NCBI GenBank assembly: GCA_026874595.1
Contig: CM049313.1
Span: 33,042,008-33,106,007, forward strand
Length of the DNA stretch: 64,000 nt
Source: Sipunculus nudus
Taxonomy: Eukaryota > Annelida > Sipuncula > Golfingiida > Sipunculidae
Direction: 5' to 3'
In this document: piece after piece, positions 12,707 to 24,700 of the stretch
Numbering within the stretch: position 1 is the stretch's first letter
Layout: each line of letters starts with the position of its first letter
Program-made: the position numbers and the translations under genes
Notes under the pieces: generated by a model
Told to the model about the DNA's origin: nothing
Databases searched by the model: none
Seen by the model: the letters and a program-made list of their open reading frames with translations, nothing else

Positions 12707-15700
12707 ATGTTGTCAATAAAGTACTATATAATTGCATTTGCTGTATTTCAAATAACAATAGCAGTAGCCACAGAAGCCACAGGTAAATATATATACAGGA
12801 AAACCTCACCTAATGACCATCTCGGTTTAATAACCATCTCACTAATGTGACCGCTTTATCAAGTCCTGATGGTGGTCTGATCATAAGGTTTTACTGTACA
12901 TGCTAAACTTAACAGCTATAGATATGAAATACCAACTGGATTGAACACGGTCAGATTACCATCTGTGTGTAGTACACTATTCAGGGTCATTTAAAGTTTT
13001 ATACAGGATTCATCACAATACAGGCAAGCAAGTAAACCCTTCATGTAAATAGAGAATAATTTTGTATATCTTGCATAACATAGCTAGGTACACTGTACTT
13101 TCAAGATTACGTTTCAGGCTAATCTTTTCAGACACTGATGAACATTGAAGCCAACCTTTCCTATCTGGAAAATTTTTCTGCTGAGCAGTTTTCTGCAGTA
13201 TTTAAAATGAGGATCTTTTTACCAGAATTAAGAGGTTTGTATTTCATATAAAAGGTTAATATTTAATTTTATCCTGTTTAACTTATTCAGGGGATGTCTA
13301 ATTTTTCCAAAGAAGAATGTGTATCGTGATAAATGTTCATATGTCATTGTATTTATTTATTTAAAGATCATATGTATTCATATATATATATATATACAGT
13401 GAAACCTCACTTTACTTAAACCTTTTTATTATGAACAGCTCTGTATTACACATTCATGAAAAGTTGACTCAGAGGTCTTCAACCTCTCAACAATGGGCAC
13501 CTCTTTATTATGTCCAAAAACCCAGGTCTTACCAGGATCTAGAATATTGATGTTCTACTGAATATAACAATATATTTTCTAAGTACCAGTATACATCATA
13601 AGTACATTTTTTCAGGGGTGACTACCTATGCATTTTGTAGGATGTTTGTGCTGTTGATGTTAGTGTGAACATAGTATAAGTGCATTATTTATCTGTGATA
13701 AAAACGTTTGTATGCCTCCCTTATCAGTGTTGTGGTAATTTTTGTAATGTCAGATTTAACAGATGAAACTAATAAATTTGTTGTTTTGATAAAGATTGGT
13801 TTTATTACTATTTATCAGTCTGTCACCCACAGTAATACCTATGGGTAAATTCTTTATCCCCCCCCCCCCCCTTGCTTCTTCATACTATACTCTGTTCCGA
13901 CACCCCTGTCCACCTAATTTTTTTGTGATATTTCTTTCAGGTCCATTGTTTGCCGTTATAAAATAGTTTTTAGCTCAGCTGACTGTAAGTCAACTGAGGT
14001 ATAGGAATGAAGCTTTGTCCCTCGTCCGTCCGGTCGTCTGGCAGTTCGGTCATCGGTTAGCAGGGCACAAATCGTAACTGCTGGCCCTAGAAACTTGTAC
14101 ATAAACATCCAGGGAACTTTATAAAAAATCTCCTTGGATACCTGAAATTAGGTCACTGTGACCTACATCCTTCGAGCTATTGGGCTTGTAAATACCCCTA
14201 ATAATAATAAAAAATTTGATACAAAACCTCCAGTATCTTGAAAATTCATGCATGGATTGTCATGAAACTTGCCTTTAATATTGACCATGACTAGTTCTGT
14301 CAGTTCCCAAAAAGTGGTGGCGCCACCCATATTTTTTCTTATTTTTACCAATGTTATTTTATTTTTTTACTATAAAATGACAACAGTCATGTCAGTTTCT
14401 CAACTGTGATGACATCTGGTGTCTCAAAACCTAGTGTGTTTATTGATCACGAGCAGATGCCCTATAGTAATCACCCTGTCTGTCTGTTTATTCTTCTGTC
14501 TGTCTGTCTGTCAATCCGTCCATCCACACAAATTTGTTTCCAGATGATAACTCCAGGTTGGATTGACATGGATTTCAGACATAACTTACACATGGCCCAC
14601 CACTAAAGAAAGAACCTGTATAATTTTTGGGTCACGAGGTCAAAGGTCCAGGTCACAAGACTCACTTATTTAAAAAGATTATGGCTGCATTTTAAGCCAA
14701 GCCTTTTCATCCCAAACTTTCCATCTTGCACATTTAGCTGACTTGCCACTATAGGGAGAGCATAAATGAATTGGGGGTCACAAGGTCAAAGGTCAAGGAC
14801 ACAGGGGCCATCTGTTTGTAAATTAGTTTCCAGATGATAACTCCAGTTAATTCTGACATATTGGTTTCAAACTTAACTTATATATGGCTCACCACTAAAG
14901 TAAGAACCCTGGGGGTTTTAGGGTCCAGGTCAAGGTCACAGGACCCATTTCTTTAAAAGGAATGTGTATGCATTTCAAGCCAAACTTTTCATCACAAACC
15001 TTCCATCTTCAAGATAATACTCACCTGCCAATAGGTGAAGATTCTTTTTGATTGGGGGTCATAGGGTCAAAGGTCAAGGGCCCATCCATTCACAAACTAG
15101 TTTATGGATGATAATTCTGCTTTGGCTGGACAGATTGGCTTCAAACTTGATTTACCCATGATTTTCATGACCCACCACTTTAAGTATAAAACATTCTGAT
15201 TTTCAGGGTCCAGAGGTCTAAGTTGAAGGTCACAGGAGTCACATCTTTTTTATGATTGTTGATGCAATGTAAATCAAACTTTTCATCCCAAACTTTCTAT
15301 CTTTCACACATGGCTTACTTGCCCAAAGTGGAAGAAATCTGTAGATTTTGAGGTTACCTGGTCAGAGGTCAAGGTCACTGGACCAGCATTTTTTAGAAGA
15401 TTGATACAATAATCTTAATGCTGCAAGTGCAAGGATAATAAGTTCTCAATTTGTTTGGTCATAAGGTCATTGGTTAAGGTCACAGGACTGTCATTCATAA
15501 AAAAAACTTTAAAAATATCCTTAGACAAATACAGCTGAGCGTCGAGACCCATGGGTCCATAGTTATCAAAAGAGGTCATGTGGGTGTTTTGATGATTTTA
15601 ATAAGTATGAAATAAACATATTTACTTTGTGTCACACAGATGCTTTTGGCCTGTTAAGAAAGAACTGCATAAACAATGGTGTCATTTCAAGTGGCCATAC

Positions 15701-15727
15701 GGTTTATCTGTGTGATGTAGGAGGGAG
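12707..15727 (+). CDS. Tentative secreted-protein gene, first two exons
   Basis: Exon 12707-12782 starts ATG and encodes MLSIKYYIIAFAVFQITIAV then ATEAT, which has the shape of a signal peptide; donor CAG|GTAAAT. Exon 15640-15727 has acceptor CACAG, encodes AFGLLRKNCINNGVISSGH then TVYLCDVGG, and ends at donor AG|GTATGT. Phases fit (1+2). Cys spacing with NG and G-V-L-C-D loosely resembles sushi-type modules. No further exon could be placed convincingly, and the family is not recognised. The two pieces could also be unrelated chance frames. Confidence 0.35.
12796..12896. mobile_element. Tc1/pogo-like MITE
   Basis: About 100 bp. Left end CAGGAAAACCTCACC and right end (reverse complement) CAGTAAAACCTTATG, flanked by TA on both sides (12794-12795, 12897-12898). 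Confidence 0.7.
13397..13560. mobile_element. Tc1/pogo-like MITE, degraded
   Basis: Starts CAGTGAAACCTCAC after a TATA run and ends with the reverse complement of CAGTAGAACATC. Same family as the units at 12796 and 55647, but the right flank no longer shows TA. Confidence 0.5.
13966..14345 (+). repeat. AGCTCAGCTGAC-family repeat, copy 1
   Basis: Runs from TAGCTCAGCTGACTGTAAGT to GTGGTGGCGCCACC. It matches 54595-54990 in inverted orientation, with shared blocks TAGCAGGGCACAAATCGTAA, CTCCTTGGA and TCATGACAATCCATG-type sequence. Confidence 0.8.
14460..15565. repeat. Diverged ~280-300 bp tandem units rich in AGGTCA
   Basis: Successive units share CCAGATGATAACTCCAG, GGCCCACCACTAAAG and GGTCAAAGGTCAAGG. 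AGGTCA half-sites recur near 14640, 14780, 15060, 15205, 15360 and 15460. The block ends in CAGCTGAGCGTCGAGACCCA, a terminus shared with the GGGACCCATGGGTC family. Confidence 0.65.
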
Positions 15728-18700
15728 GTATGTGTGACGTAACAACTGTGTGATGTTCAAAGATCATTGTGACATCATTACCTTGAATGGTCAAGTGAAC
15801 ATTTTTAATCGATCATCTTAGGTCGTAACTGATATGTTGCAAGACCATACATCTGATCAGTCATTTTAAGGTCCTCTGTCCAACCAGTCCAGAGAACATT
15901 TTGACACCTTTGAACTTGCAAATCCAAATTTCAGAATACAGTAAGATGTCCCCATAAATCTCCTACCATACCAAAAATTGGGTCACTAGGCAAGGTTCCT
16001 TTGAGATATTAAGGAAAAACCTCAAATTCCCATTAAAAACCCATTGTAACACTTCAAAACCACTGCTTTTTTATCATATTTAAAATACATATTCCTGTAT
16101 AAATTTCCTATTATAAATTGTGTATTGGCCTGGACATAATGGAAAAATCAGGAAATAGATTTACTCGACATGAAAATTATGAAGCTACAGACTATTTTTC
16201 AGGGACATAACTTAATTTTATCCAAATTAAATTGTATACCAAAAATTAGATCTGAATTTTGCTATTTTTTTAATTATTAGTATAAATATAAAATCAGTAC
16301 CTTAAATTTTGAATAATTTGACCATGGCACTTTTTTTTCCTGTAAGTGCTGTGGATTTAATTTTCACAGCATGTTTACATTAGCATTTCTTGTTAAAATC
16401 TGAAATTTGATACCAGTTGATCAACAAGTGACCCGTGACATGACGCTCAGCCAACTGATATGTTGACAATATGTTCTTGCACAGGCAACTAATTAAGATA
16501 ATGTAGGTGGCATCATTGTTCATGCATCTTAGCTTAAGTTCATCAAGACCCATAAGCACAACAAATTTGATGACAATCCAACCAGCCTTTCCTGAGGAAT
16601 CTGGCAATTTGTGTGTATTTTGCATTATTTCTGGGGTGCTCAAACATACCACAAAAGTCTTAGAATATAGGTCACAGTGACCAAATTTCAGGTTTCTGGG
16701 AGAACTTTTGAGAAACTCTCAGGATGTCAAGTAAGAAATTTCTGGGCCAAATGATTTGTGCCCCACTTTGGTATCAAATTTTCAATTTTTCTGAGGGGTG
16801 TTCGGGAGAGCATTGTTGTGCTGGTAGATAATTGCCACATTTGTCTGATTTGCCTCTGAGGTAAATATAGGTAAGCTTTAATGCATTTTATAAAAATTAT
16901 CACAAAAATTAGGTGGACAGGGTTGGTGGAATGGAGCTAGTATAGTATTGTAGGCCAAACACTATTTTCACTTTAATAGTCAACCATAATTTTCAGCTAA
17001 CATTAAACACACACCTGGATATTTAAGCAAATCTGAATTCCTGTGGAATGCTATCATATCATTAATGAATATTCTTCTGAGCATTGTTGCTCAGGGTCCA
17101 CTGTTGTATTTTCTCCTTGGGAATCCATTTGAAATATCAGTAGGTACTGTTAGTACTGGCATATATATAGTTTCAACAATTGACATTATTCCAATGATGC
17201 TGAATTCCTTATTTACTGTCAGCAAACACCCTTATAAAAAAAATACACTGATGGTTCTTTGGTATGATTTATTTTTAAAAAATCCAAAAATAGTCTTGTA
17301 TTGTCTATGCTAACAGAAAGCTGCCAATATACAACAAAATATACCAGTATACATCAATACAAGTACCTCTGTAAAACAAGGCTGACATATTAACCTACTG
17401 GTATTATAAACTGAAGAACAACATATAAATAATGATTACCAGGACAAACATCTAAGTGCTAACCACATATGATGACCCTATAGAGTTAAATCTTAAATTC
17501 TGTCTCATACACTCTTCTTGATGAGAATCCTATAATCTAAGGATTTGGTAGTGGTCAAAAAACTTGGAAGATACAAGTCACCTACCGACCAAACTCTCTC
17601 CGCAGATAAGTACTTTGTGTTGTGTCACTACATCCTTAACGAACCCTCACAGATATTTTTCTCCCAGTTTCTCAAAACAACTCAAGGAAGCTGCCATTTT
17701 AAGTACACACTAAAACCCAGATGTCCCATGTCAAAATTTGGGTATGCTGCGAATATAATGAATTCAAGCATTGGATTTTAAGAAAACCGATACACAGAAA
17801 TAAGATTACCAACAAAAATCTTAAATGTATATCAAAGTAAATTTAATTATGTGCAAGTAAACCCATGCACTCTCACAGTCTACATTTTCTTTTGACTGAC
17901 AATAAGTCACATTACTTGGTTAATTTTTGATAAAACATGCATTGGGATTGTAGGGTATAGGGCAAAATAGAGGTTGACCTTTTAGTTTTAAGAACCCACT
18001 GTACTTTCTTTACAGTTCTATCAGTCTTATCTGTTTATATTTAACAGCATGCCACACTTACATTTATCACTCCAAAATGGGTTACAAATGTCCCTCTGTA
18101 ATACTATCAACCTGGTTTTCTTGCCTATGGTTATTTGCTACTAACAAATGTCACTGTTAATTTATAGGAATGGAATGACTAGATAAATCAATGCAAGCAC
18201 CTAATGTTTCACTTAACAACATTAAAGGCTTTCAATTAATACAGAACTTTTTATTACAAACAATCACCTGCTTGTAAAGTGTGAAACTAATAATACAAAT
18301 ACATACAAACATACATACATAAACATACTAGTGGTGTGGCAATTAATCAATTATATCAATGACTGGTCTGTTTCTTTTGTAATCAATTATATGGATTACA
18401 TATTTGCATAATCTATCACAAACGATTATGTATGTACATCAAAAGAAGTCATATCATCCCTATACAATATTCTTACTCTTTCAGAGATATAAGAAAGATG
18501 GGGCACAAAACAGCGAACAGCATTAAAACTTAAATCTTGTGAAATGAATTAGTGCCAACAACCTGGCCATAACCTCCACCTTTCAGAGTGACGTACAAGG
18601 TAGAATGAATTAACAAAAGTTTTAGTTTGATTCTATACAGAATGTTTCACAATAATATAGGTGGTACATAAAAAAATAGATTAATAATTGTTAATTGGTT

Positions 18701-21581
18701 GTTTTCTATCTTTCAGTCATCAAAATTTGATTTTATAACTGATTCCTACCACTAATACATACATACACAACATATATACTGGTATTTAGGTATATTTGTA
18801 TAATTGCACATAAGAATGGTTTTATGTGACATGCACCACCTAGTTTACTGTTTCCATTGTATCTAATAATGTCCCAATATTTAAATGAATTTATTGTTTT
18901 CAAATTATTCTCATTTCAAATTACATGATACCACCAATTTAACAGGTAGTTTAATAACTCTTAGAATCATAAAAAGATCTGCCAACCACTGAAGATTGTC
19001 AAAATTTTCCAAGTTGACTAACATGTATATTGGAATCAATTATTTTTGCAATAAAGTAATCCCATGCAAAATACCAGTAAATGTTCAGCAACCTTGAAAA
19101 TTATGAAGCTTCCAGATTTTCAAGGTGCTCAAATTTTGGTTCATGGATTACTGAATATAAGTCCATGCATCATAAAGAAACCTCCATCCACCAGTTGTTA
19201 AGTACAGGATGATCATGACAGTACACAGGGAATGTATAGAAACAACGGTTAATTTGACCTGTGGAACAGGTCCTAGTATGTCCCCCCGCTGTTGTGGAAT
19301 TAACTGGAAAATAAATTTGTGAAAACCTGTATGTCACCAAGCAAGATTATCTCTGTGACCTTGAAAACTGCATCAATATCATCCATATTCGTACTTGACC
19401 TAGCCCTTCAGTTGTCCTGTGCCATGATTGAGACGGTCTCCGACTCAGTCATGCACCCTACATAAAGGAAAGAATCTGCAGCGCAACCCTGGCAAAATGA
19501 AAGGAAAAACCCAAAGATTCTGAACCATTCAGACTGGATAACTTACTTTTGTAAGGAATGTGAACTTGTGACCACAAAAAGCCCTTCAGAAGGTGCATCA
19601 ATGCTGCAAGTTTGGTGACTGAACCTCAAATTCTTTTGGTGTTATAGGGTTAACATCATTTTAGCATGATTGCCACTGTGACCTCAAAAATTGTGTCAAT
19701 GTCATCCATGTTCGAACTTGACCTAGCCCTTGATAAGGTGCATCAATGCTGCAAGTTTGGTGACTTTTTTTTCCTGTTATTGCATTAAAATCATTTTAGC
19801 CTGATTACCTGACCTTAAAAAATGTGTCAAGATCATCCATATTCGAACTTGACCTAGCCCTTCATAAGGTGCATGAATGCTGCAACTTTGGCGACCGTCC
19901 CTCAAATTCTTTGTTTGTTATCGTGTTAACGAATGTGACGGACAAACAGACGACACATCAGACAGACGGAAAGATGGATCGACGCTCACCATTTCTATGT
20001 CCCCCTTGTTGCCAAAGACATCAATCAGCAGGGGACAAAAATCTTTGGTTGATTTGAAACAAACAAAAAAATTCACCAGTAAACATTATTGTGAGATCAG
20101 TTGTTGTGCTGTGGTTGGCTTCATATTAGAGATGTTTAAATCCTGCACAGAGCACAAGTAAATGAAATTAACTCATAAATTATAAACATTACCAAGTCCT
20201 TGATCTCATTAAATGAAAAGCTGCAGCTATGAGTAAGTCTATCCACTGCATTGTGCTTTCCTTGACTGACCATGGTACTGTAAAATATGGAGTAAGTTGA
20301 TGCAATGTTCAACTCGATGACTGACATGTATACATTGGAACCTGTCTGAGAGACCATCTGTCCTATGAAGGTTCAATATTCATGTTTATTTCTGAACAGC
20401 TCATACTGGCAATTTAAAACCTGCTAATAATATGAAGCCATAATAATAATAAATAATAAATGTCCGAGACTGGTTTTCAATAAATATACCCATCTCAGTT
20501 TCATGATCACCCATAAGTGCCAAAATTGTTAACAAAAAGGTTATTTTTAAAGTAATCTAAGCCAAAATTGTCACCATATAGCACAATTTTATTATTACCA
20601 TTCAAAACTCTCTGAGGTAGCACACAAAAAATATGCTTTCTGATATCAAATGATTTCATCCATAGGATGAATATTATAAAATCTGCATGGAAAGCCCTGG
20701 ATCCAATAAAAGTGAGAAATTATAACCTTTACTCAGAATAAGTTTTACAATATGAGCATGCTCCAATCATTCACAATATGAAAAAAACAACTGTGAGTCC
20801 AGATCTGTCCATATATATACAGGCCAACCAGAAGTATCTGCCACAACCTTTTTTTAAGCATTTTAGAAAAAAAAATTGCGGCCTGAACCCCCCTTTCGAT
20901 ACCAGGGGACCTCTTTAGGGTTTCCATTAGTCCTCCTAGGTTGGACTGCCCCTTTATCTAAATCCTGGCTTCGCCCCTGCCAAAGTCTCCTGATAACATC
21001 TTTCTGTATTAGAATCTGATCTAAAGCAGATACATGAGGTGGTCCAATAAAAAGAAGATGAGTTCAGTTACCTGATATGTTCACCTCTCTAATAAAGGGA
21101 AACTCCACTACTCACTGGTGTCTGTAAATAGAAGGCTCTACTGTATTTATAACACAGCACTTGTTAAACATCTGTGCATGTCACCTGATGAGGCCACATG
21201 TGGTATTGGATAACCTTCATAAGCTCATTTCCATAGGATATGTTGTGTTTCCATGGAAATACCATGTGCATGACCACTTCCAGAAGACAGCACTGTGATT
21301 TACCAGATCTCAAGAAATTGTACCATATTACTATCCCGGTCTGCTGAGAGGTGTGACAGGTGTTGGTATGACATGTACACACTAGTTATAAACCACTGTT
21401 CTCTTTTGCACATCCATATACAGACAAAAATATATATCCCCTATTCATCTTTAGGCTATAGCTTTTAACGATATGCTTTTAATATGATATATTTAGGATA
21501 GTGTTTGATGTAGTGTATTACTGATGAATGACTTTGTGATGTAGTGTAATAGTCTTCTCATGTTAGCAACAACAAAAGACA
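15728..21581. other. Repeat-rich flank 3' of ANKLE1; no convincing gene
   Basis: AT-rich DNA. An open frame near 17545-17781 has several Cys but no match that I recognise. The 3' UTR of ANKLE1 must lie in the right part; candidate minus-strand polyA signals are ATTAAA near 21480 and AATAAA at 20390-20385. A repeat block occupies 19270-20045. Confidence 0.5.
19270..20045. repeat. Interspersed repeat with ~170-250 bp internal units
   Basis: Three units share GAACTTGACCTAGCCCTT and AAGGTGCATCAATGCTGCAA (near 19385, 19710 and 19845). The block is bounded by TATGTCCCCCCGC and TATGTCCCCCTTGTTGCC with GGGGACAAAAA near the end. Confidence 0.65.
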
Positions 21582-21754
21582 TCAGGTGTCTTGTTTGACG
21601 TCACCAGGACGAATTTGTCGTTCCCCTTCAAGCAAGAAGATCCTGAATGCTCTGTTCAACATCCGGGCACCAAGTAACCGTCGTTTCTTGACTGTCCAGG
21701 ATGAGGCTGCCCCATAGAACTCGCCTCGTTTAATATTTGTTAATTTGTCCATCC
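21582..21754 (-). CDS. ANKLE1: ANKLE1 exon 11, C-terminus
   Basis: Acceptor TTTCAG. It encodes MDKLTNIKRGEFYG, then RRLLGARMLNRAFRIFLLEG and ERQIRPGDV, ending at TGA 21584-21582. It includes the conserved LTN of the nuclease fold and aligns with the human C-terminus, so the gene is not truncated. Confidence 0.92.
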
Positions 21755-24700
21755 CTGAAAAACATAAGCTTTACAAATCAGGCATGAGAAAAGTTACGTG
21801 ATTGATTATAGATAAAATATCTGTACTTGCACAGAATATTATTTTTTTATTGCTGACTATATTATGAAATCAGCTTTGGAATCTTGGATAAGTAAAACTG
21901 ATAAAAGTATCCCTGTGTGGTTTGTCTGATTCTAGCATTTACATATCTAACTTTTTTGCATTAATGTTTCAGTTGCATTTTTATATCAAGCATTCATACA
22001 ATTTGACTGCTTTAAATAAATCATATTAATAAATTGTAAAAATATTTTTAAAAAATACACAGTTCTTAACTAGCATATTACAACCATACTTTTTATAAAA
22101 TTGTAATTTTTTTATTTCTGGGCCATCAATAATATTATGAGGTCTCTTGTATTGACTCTTATGTTGACACACTTATGCAGTGCACCAGCAGAGTTTGCAT
22201 ACACTTAAACATTGAACATGATAGTAATTTTTGTTATTATTTGGCCTGAAAAACATTGCCACACAAAATATTTATAGTTTATGAAAATTTGCTGAACAAA
22301 GTAAATGAGAAAAATTTGTTTTTTTTTTTATAAATAAGAATGTAATACGTTGGATAGTCTCTTTGAATTCAAACCTTTGAAGAGCTACCCACTTAAATTA
22401 TAATAGGATAAATTTAATAAGTATCAAGCTTAACATGTGGGAAATAAAGGACCTACCTCATAAAAAGCTTTTGTTAAATAAGAGAAACAAACTCTGCTCG
22501 TCAAACAATGTTTAAATGCATATAGGCCATAAAAGCTTGAAGTGTCCATTAAAAGGAATCCAAGGTGCATTTCATGCACAGAGGATACTCACCTAGAGCT
22601 TCAATCATACAGCCTTCCCTTGTGTAAGCCTCAACTGGGATGATGTTCATAAACACCTGTAGTGAGATGACACCCAGGCCCTCCTGCCAAACCTCCAAGA
22701 TACGCTGAACCTTACTGCCAACCTGTCACAAATAAAAGGAAAAATATTCATGCAAAATAACACTTGGAGAAACCAACCTGCCAAAGCTCCAAGATTTGCT
22801 GAACATTATTGCCCATCTGTCAAATGGAAACAAATTTTGGAAAAACTAAACTTATAAAAAGCAAATGCATATTTTGGATGTCAATTGGGTGCCTGTTTTG
22901 GTGAATATATGTAATTACGTTTTTCCTTTAAATGGTTTTGAATCAAAATAATGCTCTAAAATATTGAATTTGATTTTCTGACTTAAAAAATAGTGACCTT
23001 TATCAAAATGATCAAAAAGTTATGAAAAATTAAGTTTCATTGTTTTAATTTTTCATCAAGTTAAATCGACTTTTAAAGTGTTTTTTCTTCATGCTGACAA
23101 AAGCACATTAATTAGTTTATTCCCTGTATCACAGTATCTTAAAGACTTAATGAATTTTTTTGTTTGGTACTGTACAATGTTGCTACCCTAGATTTTAGGT
23201 ATAACAAGATCTTTGAAAAAAGCACTGCATTGGTTAAAACATATTGATTAAAAAATATATAAGTGTATAATTAGCAAAAATTTACAAATTTAAAACAAAT
23301 CTGGCTTGATGTCAAGCCTGAATCCAAGCCTCTGGAATGATTTCTTCAGCCATGTGTAAAGTCTAAAGACTGGCATAATTTAGTAACTACCCTTGAGAGG
23401 CTTGAAAACTCAACCAAACACATGTTACTTATGGATAAAAATGACAGCACATCCATCACAAATGTCTTAACTGCAAAGTACAAAGAGTCTACAATCACCG
23501 ATATGAAAACGAGTGGAAGAAACACAAGAAACAAGAGCAGATCAGTCTATATTGGCTTTCCTGATAGAAACAATAATAATTCTTAAATGTATCATGTGGC
23601 AGCACCGCATTGTAACTTTCTGTAGCAGATGTAAGGGTTAAAGTGGCCTGCCATTGCCTCTAGCTGGAGGGATCTGAGAAACCGCCCCAGGTGCTCCTTT
23701 GACAACTGTAAAGTGAAAAAGTAAGTGCTTTGATGATTACTGAGACTGCTTTATGGAGAAATTTGAAATTTAGAGTGATAGCTTAAGAAGCTATGATTTT
23801 GATGATGCCATGTGGTTCAAGCCAGCACAAAGAACATCTCTAAATTTTACTGGTAATTCTAGGCTTTGATTGCCTACTACTTTTTTTGGTTATTACAGGC
23901 TTTGATAGCCTCCTACCCTTTTCTGGTTATTCCAGGCTTTGATTGCCTCCTACCCTTTCTAGTTATTCCAGGCTTTGATTGCCTCCTACCCTTTTCTGGT
24001 TATTCCAGGCTTTGATTGCCTCCAACCTTTTTCTGGTTGTTCCAGGCTTTGATTGCCTCCTACCTTTTTCTGGTTGTTCCAGGCTTTGATTGCCTCCTAC
24101 CTTTTTCTGGTTATTCCAGGCTTTGATTGCCTCCTACCCTTTTCTGGTTATTCCAGGTTTGATTGCCTCCTACCCTTTTCTGGTTATTCCAGGCTTTGAT
24201 TGCCTCCTACCTTATTCTGGTGATTCCAGGCTTTGATTGCCTCCTACCCTTTTCTGGTTATTCCAGGCTTTGATTGCCTCCTACCTTTTTATGGTTGTTC
24301 GAGGCTTTGATTGGCTCCTACCTTTTTCTGGTTATTCCAGGCTTTGATTGCCTCCTACCCTTTTCTGGTTATTCCAGACTTTGATTGCCTCCTACCCTTT
24401 TCTGGTTATTCCAGGCTTTGCCTCCAACCCTTTTCTGGTTATTCCAGGCTTTAATTGCCTCCTACCCTTTTCTGGTTATTCCAGGCTTTGATTGCCTCCT
24501 ACCTTATTCTGGTGATTCCAGGCTTTGATGCCTCCTACCTTTTTCTGGTTATTCCAGGCTTTGATTGCCTCCTACCTTATTCTGGTAATTCCAGGCTTTG
24601 ATTGCCTCCTACCTTTTTCTGGTTATTCCAGGCTTTGATTGCCTCCTACCTAATTATGGTTATTCCAGGCTTTGATTGCCTCTTACCCTTTTCTGGTTAT

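Noticed and set aside
17545-17781. 78-codon plus-strand frame with several Cys
   Set aside because: Tempting as a further exon of the candidate secreted protein, but it lacks a clear acceptor in the required phase and has no recognisable pattern.
23640-23712. Possible extra ANKLE1 exon on the minus strand (LSKEHLGRFLRSLQLEA) between exons 9 and 10
   Set aside because: It has an acceptor-like TTACAG but runs to a stop, no good donor gives the needed phase, and nothing like it is expected in the nuclease domain. Exons 9 and 10 already join in phase.
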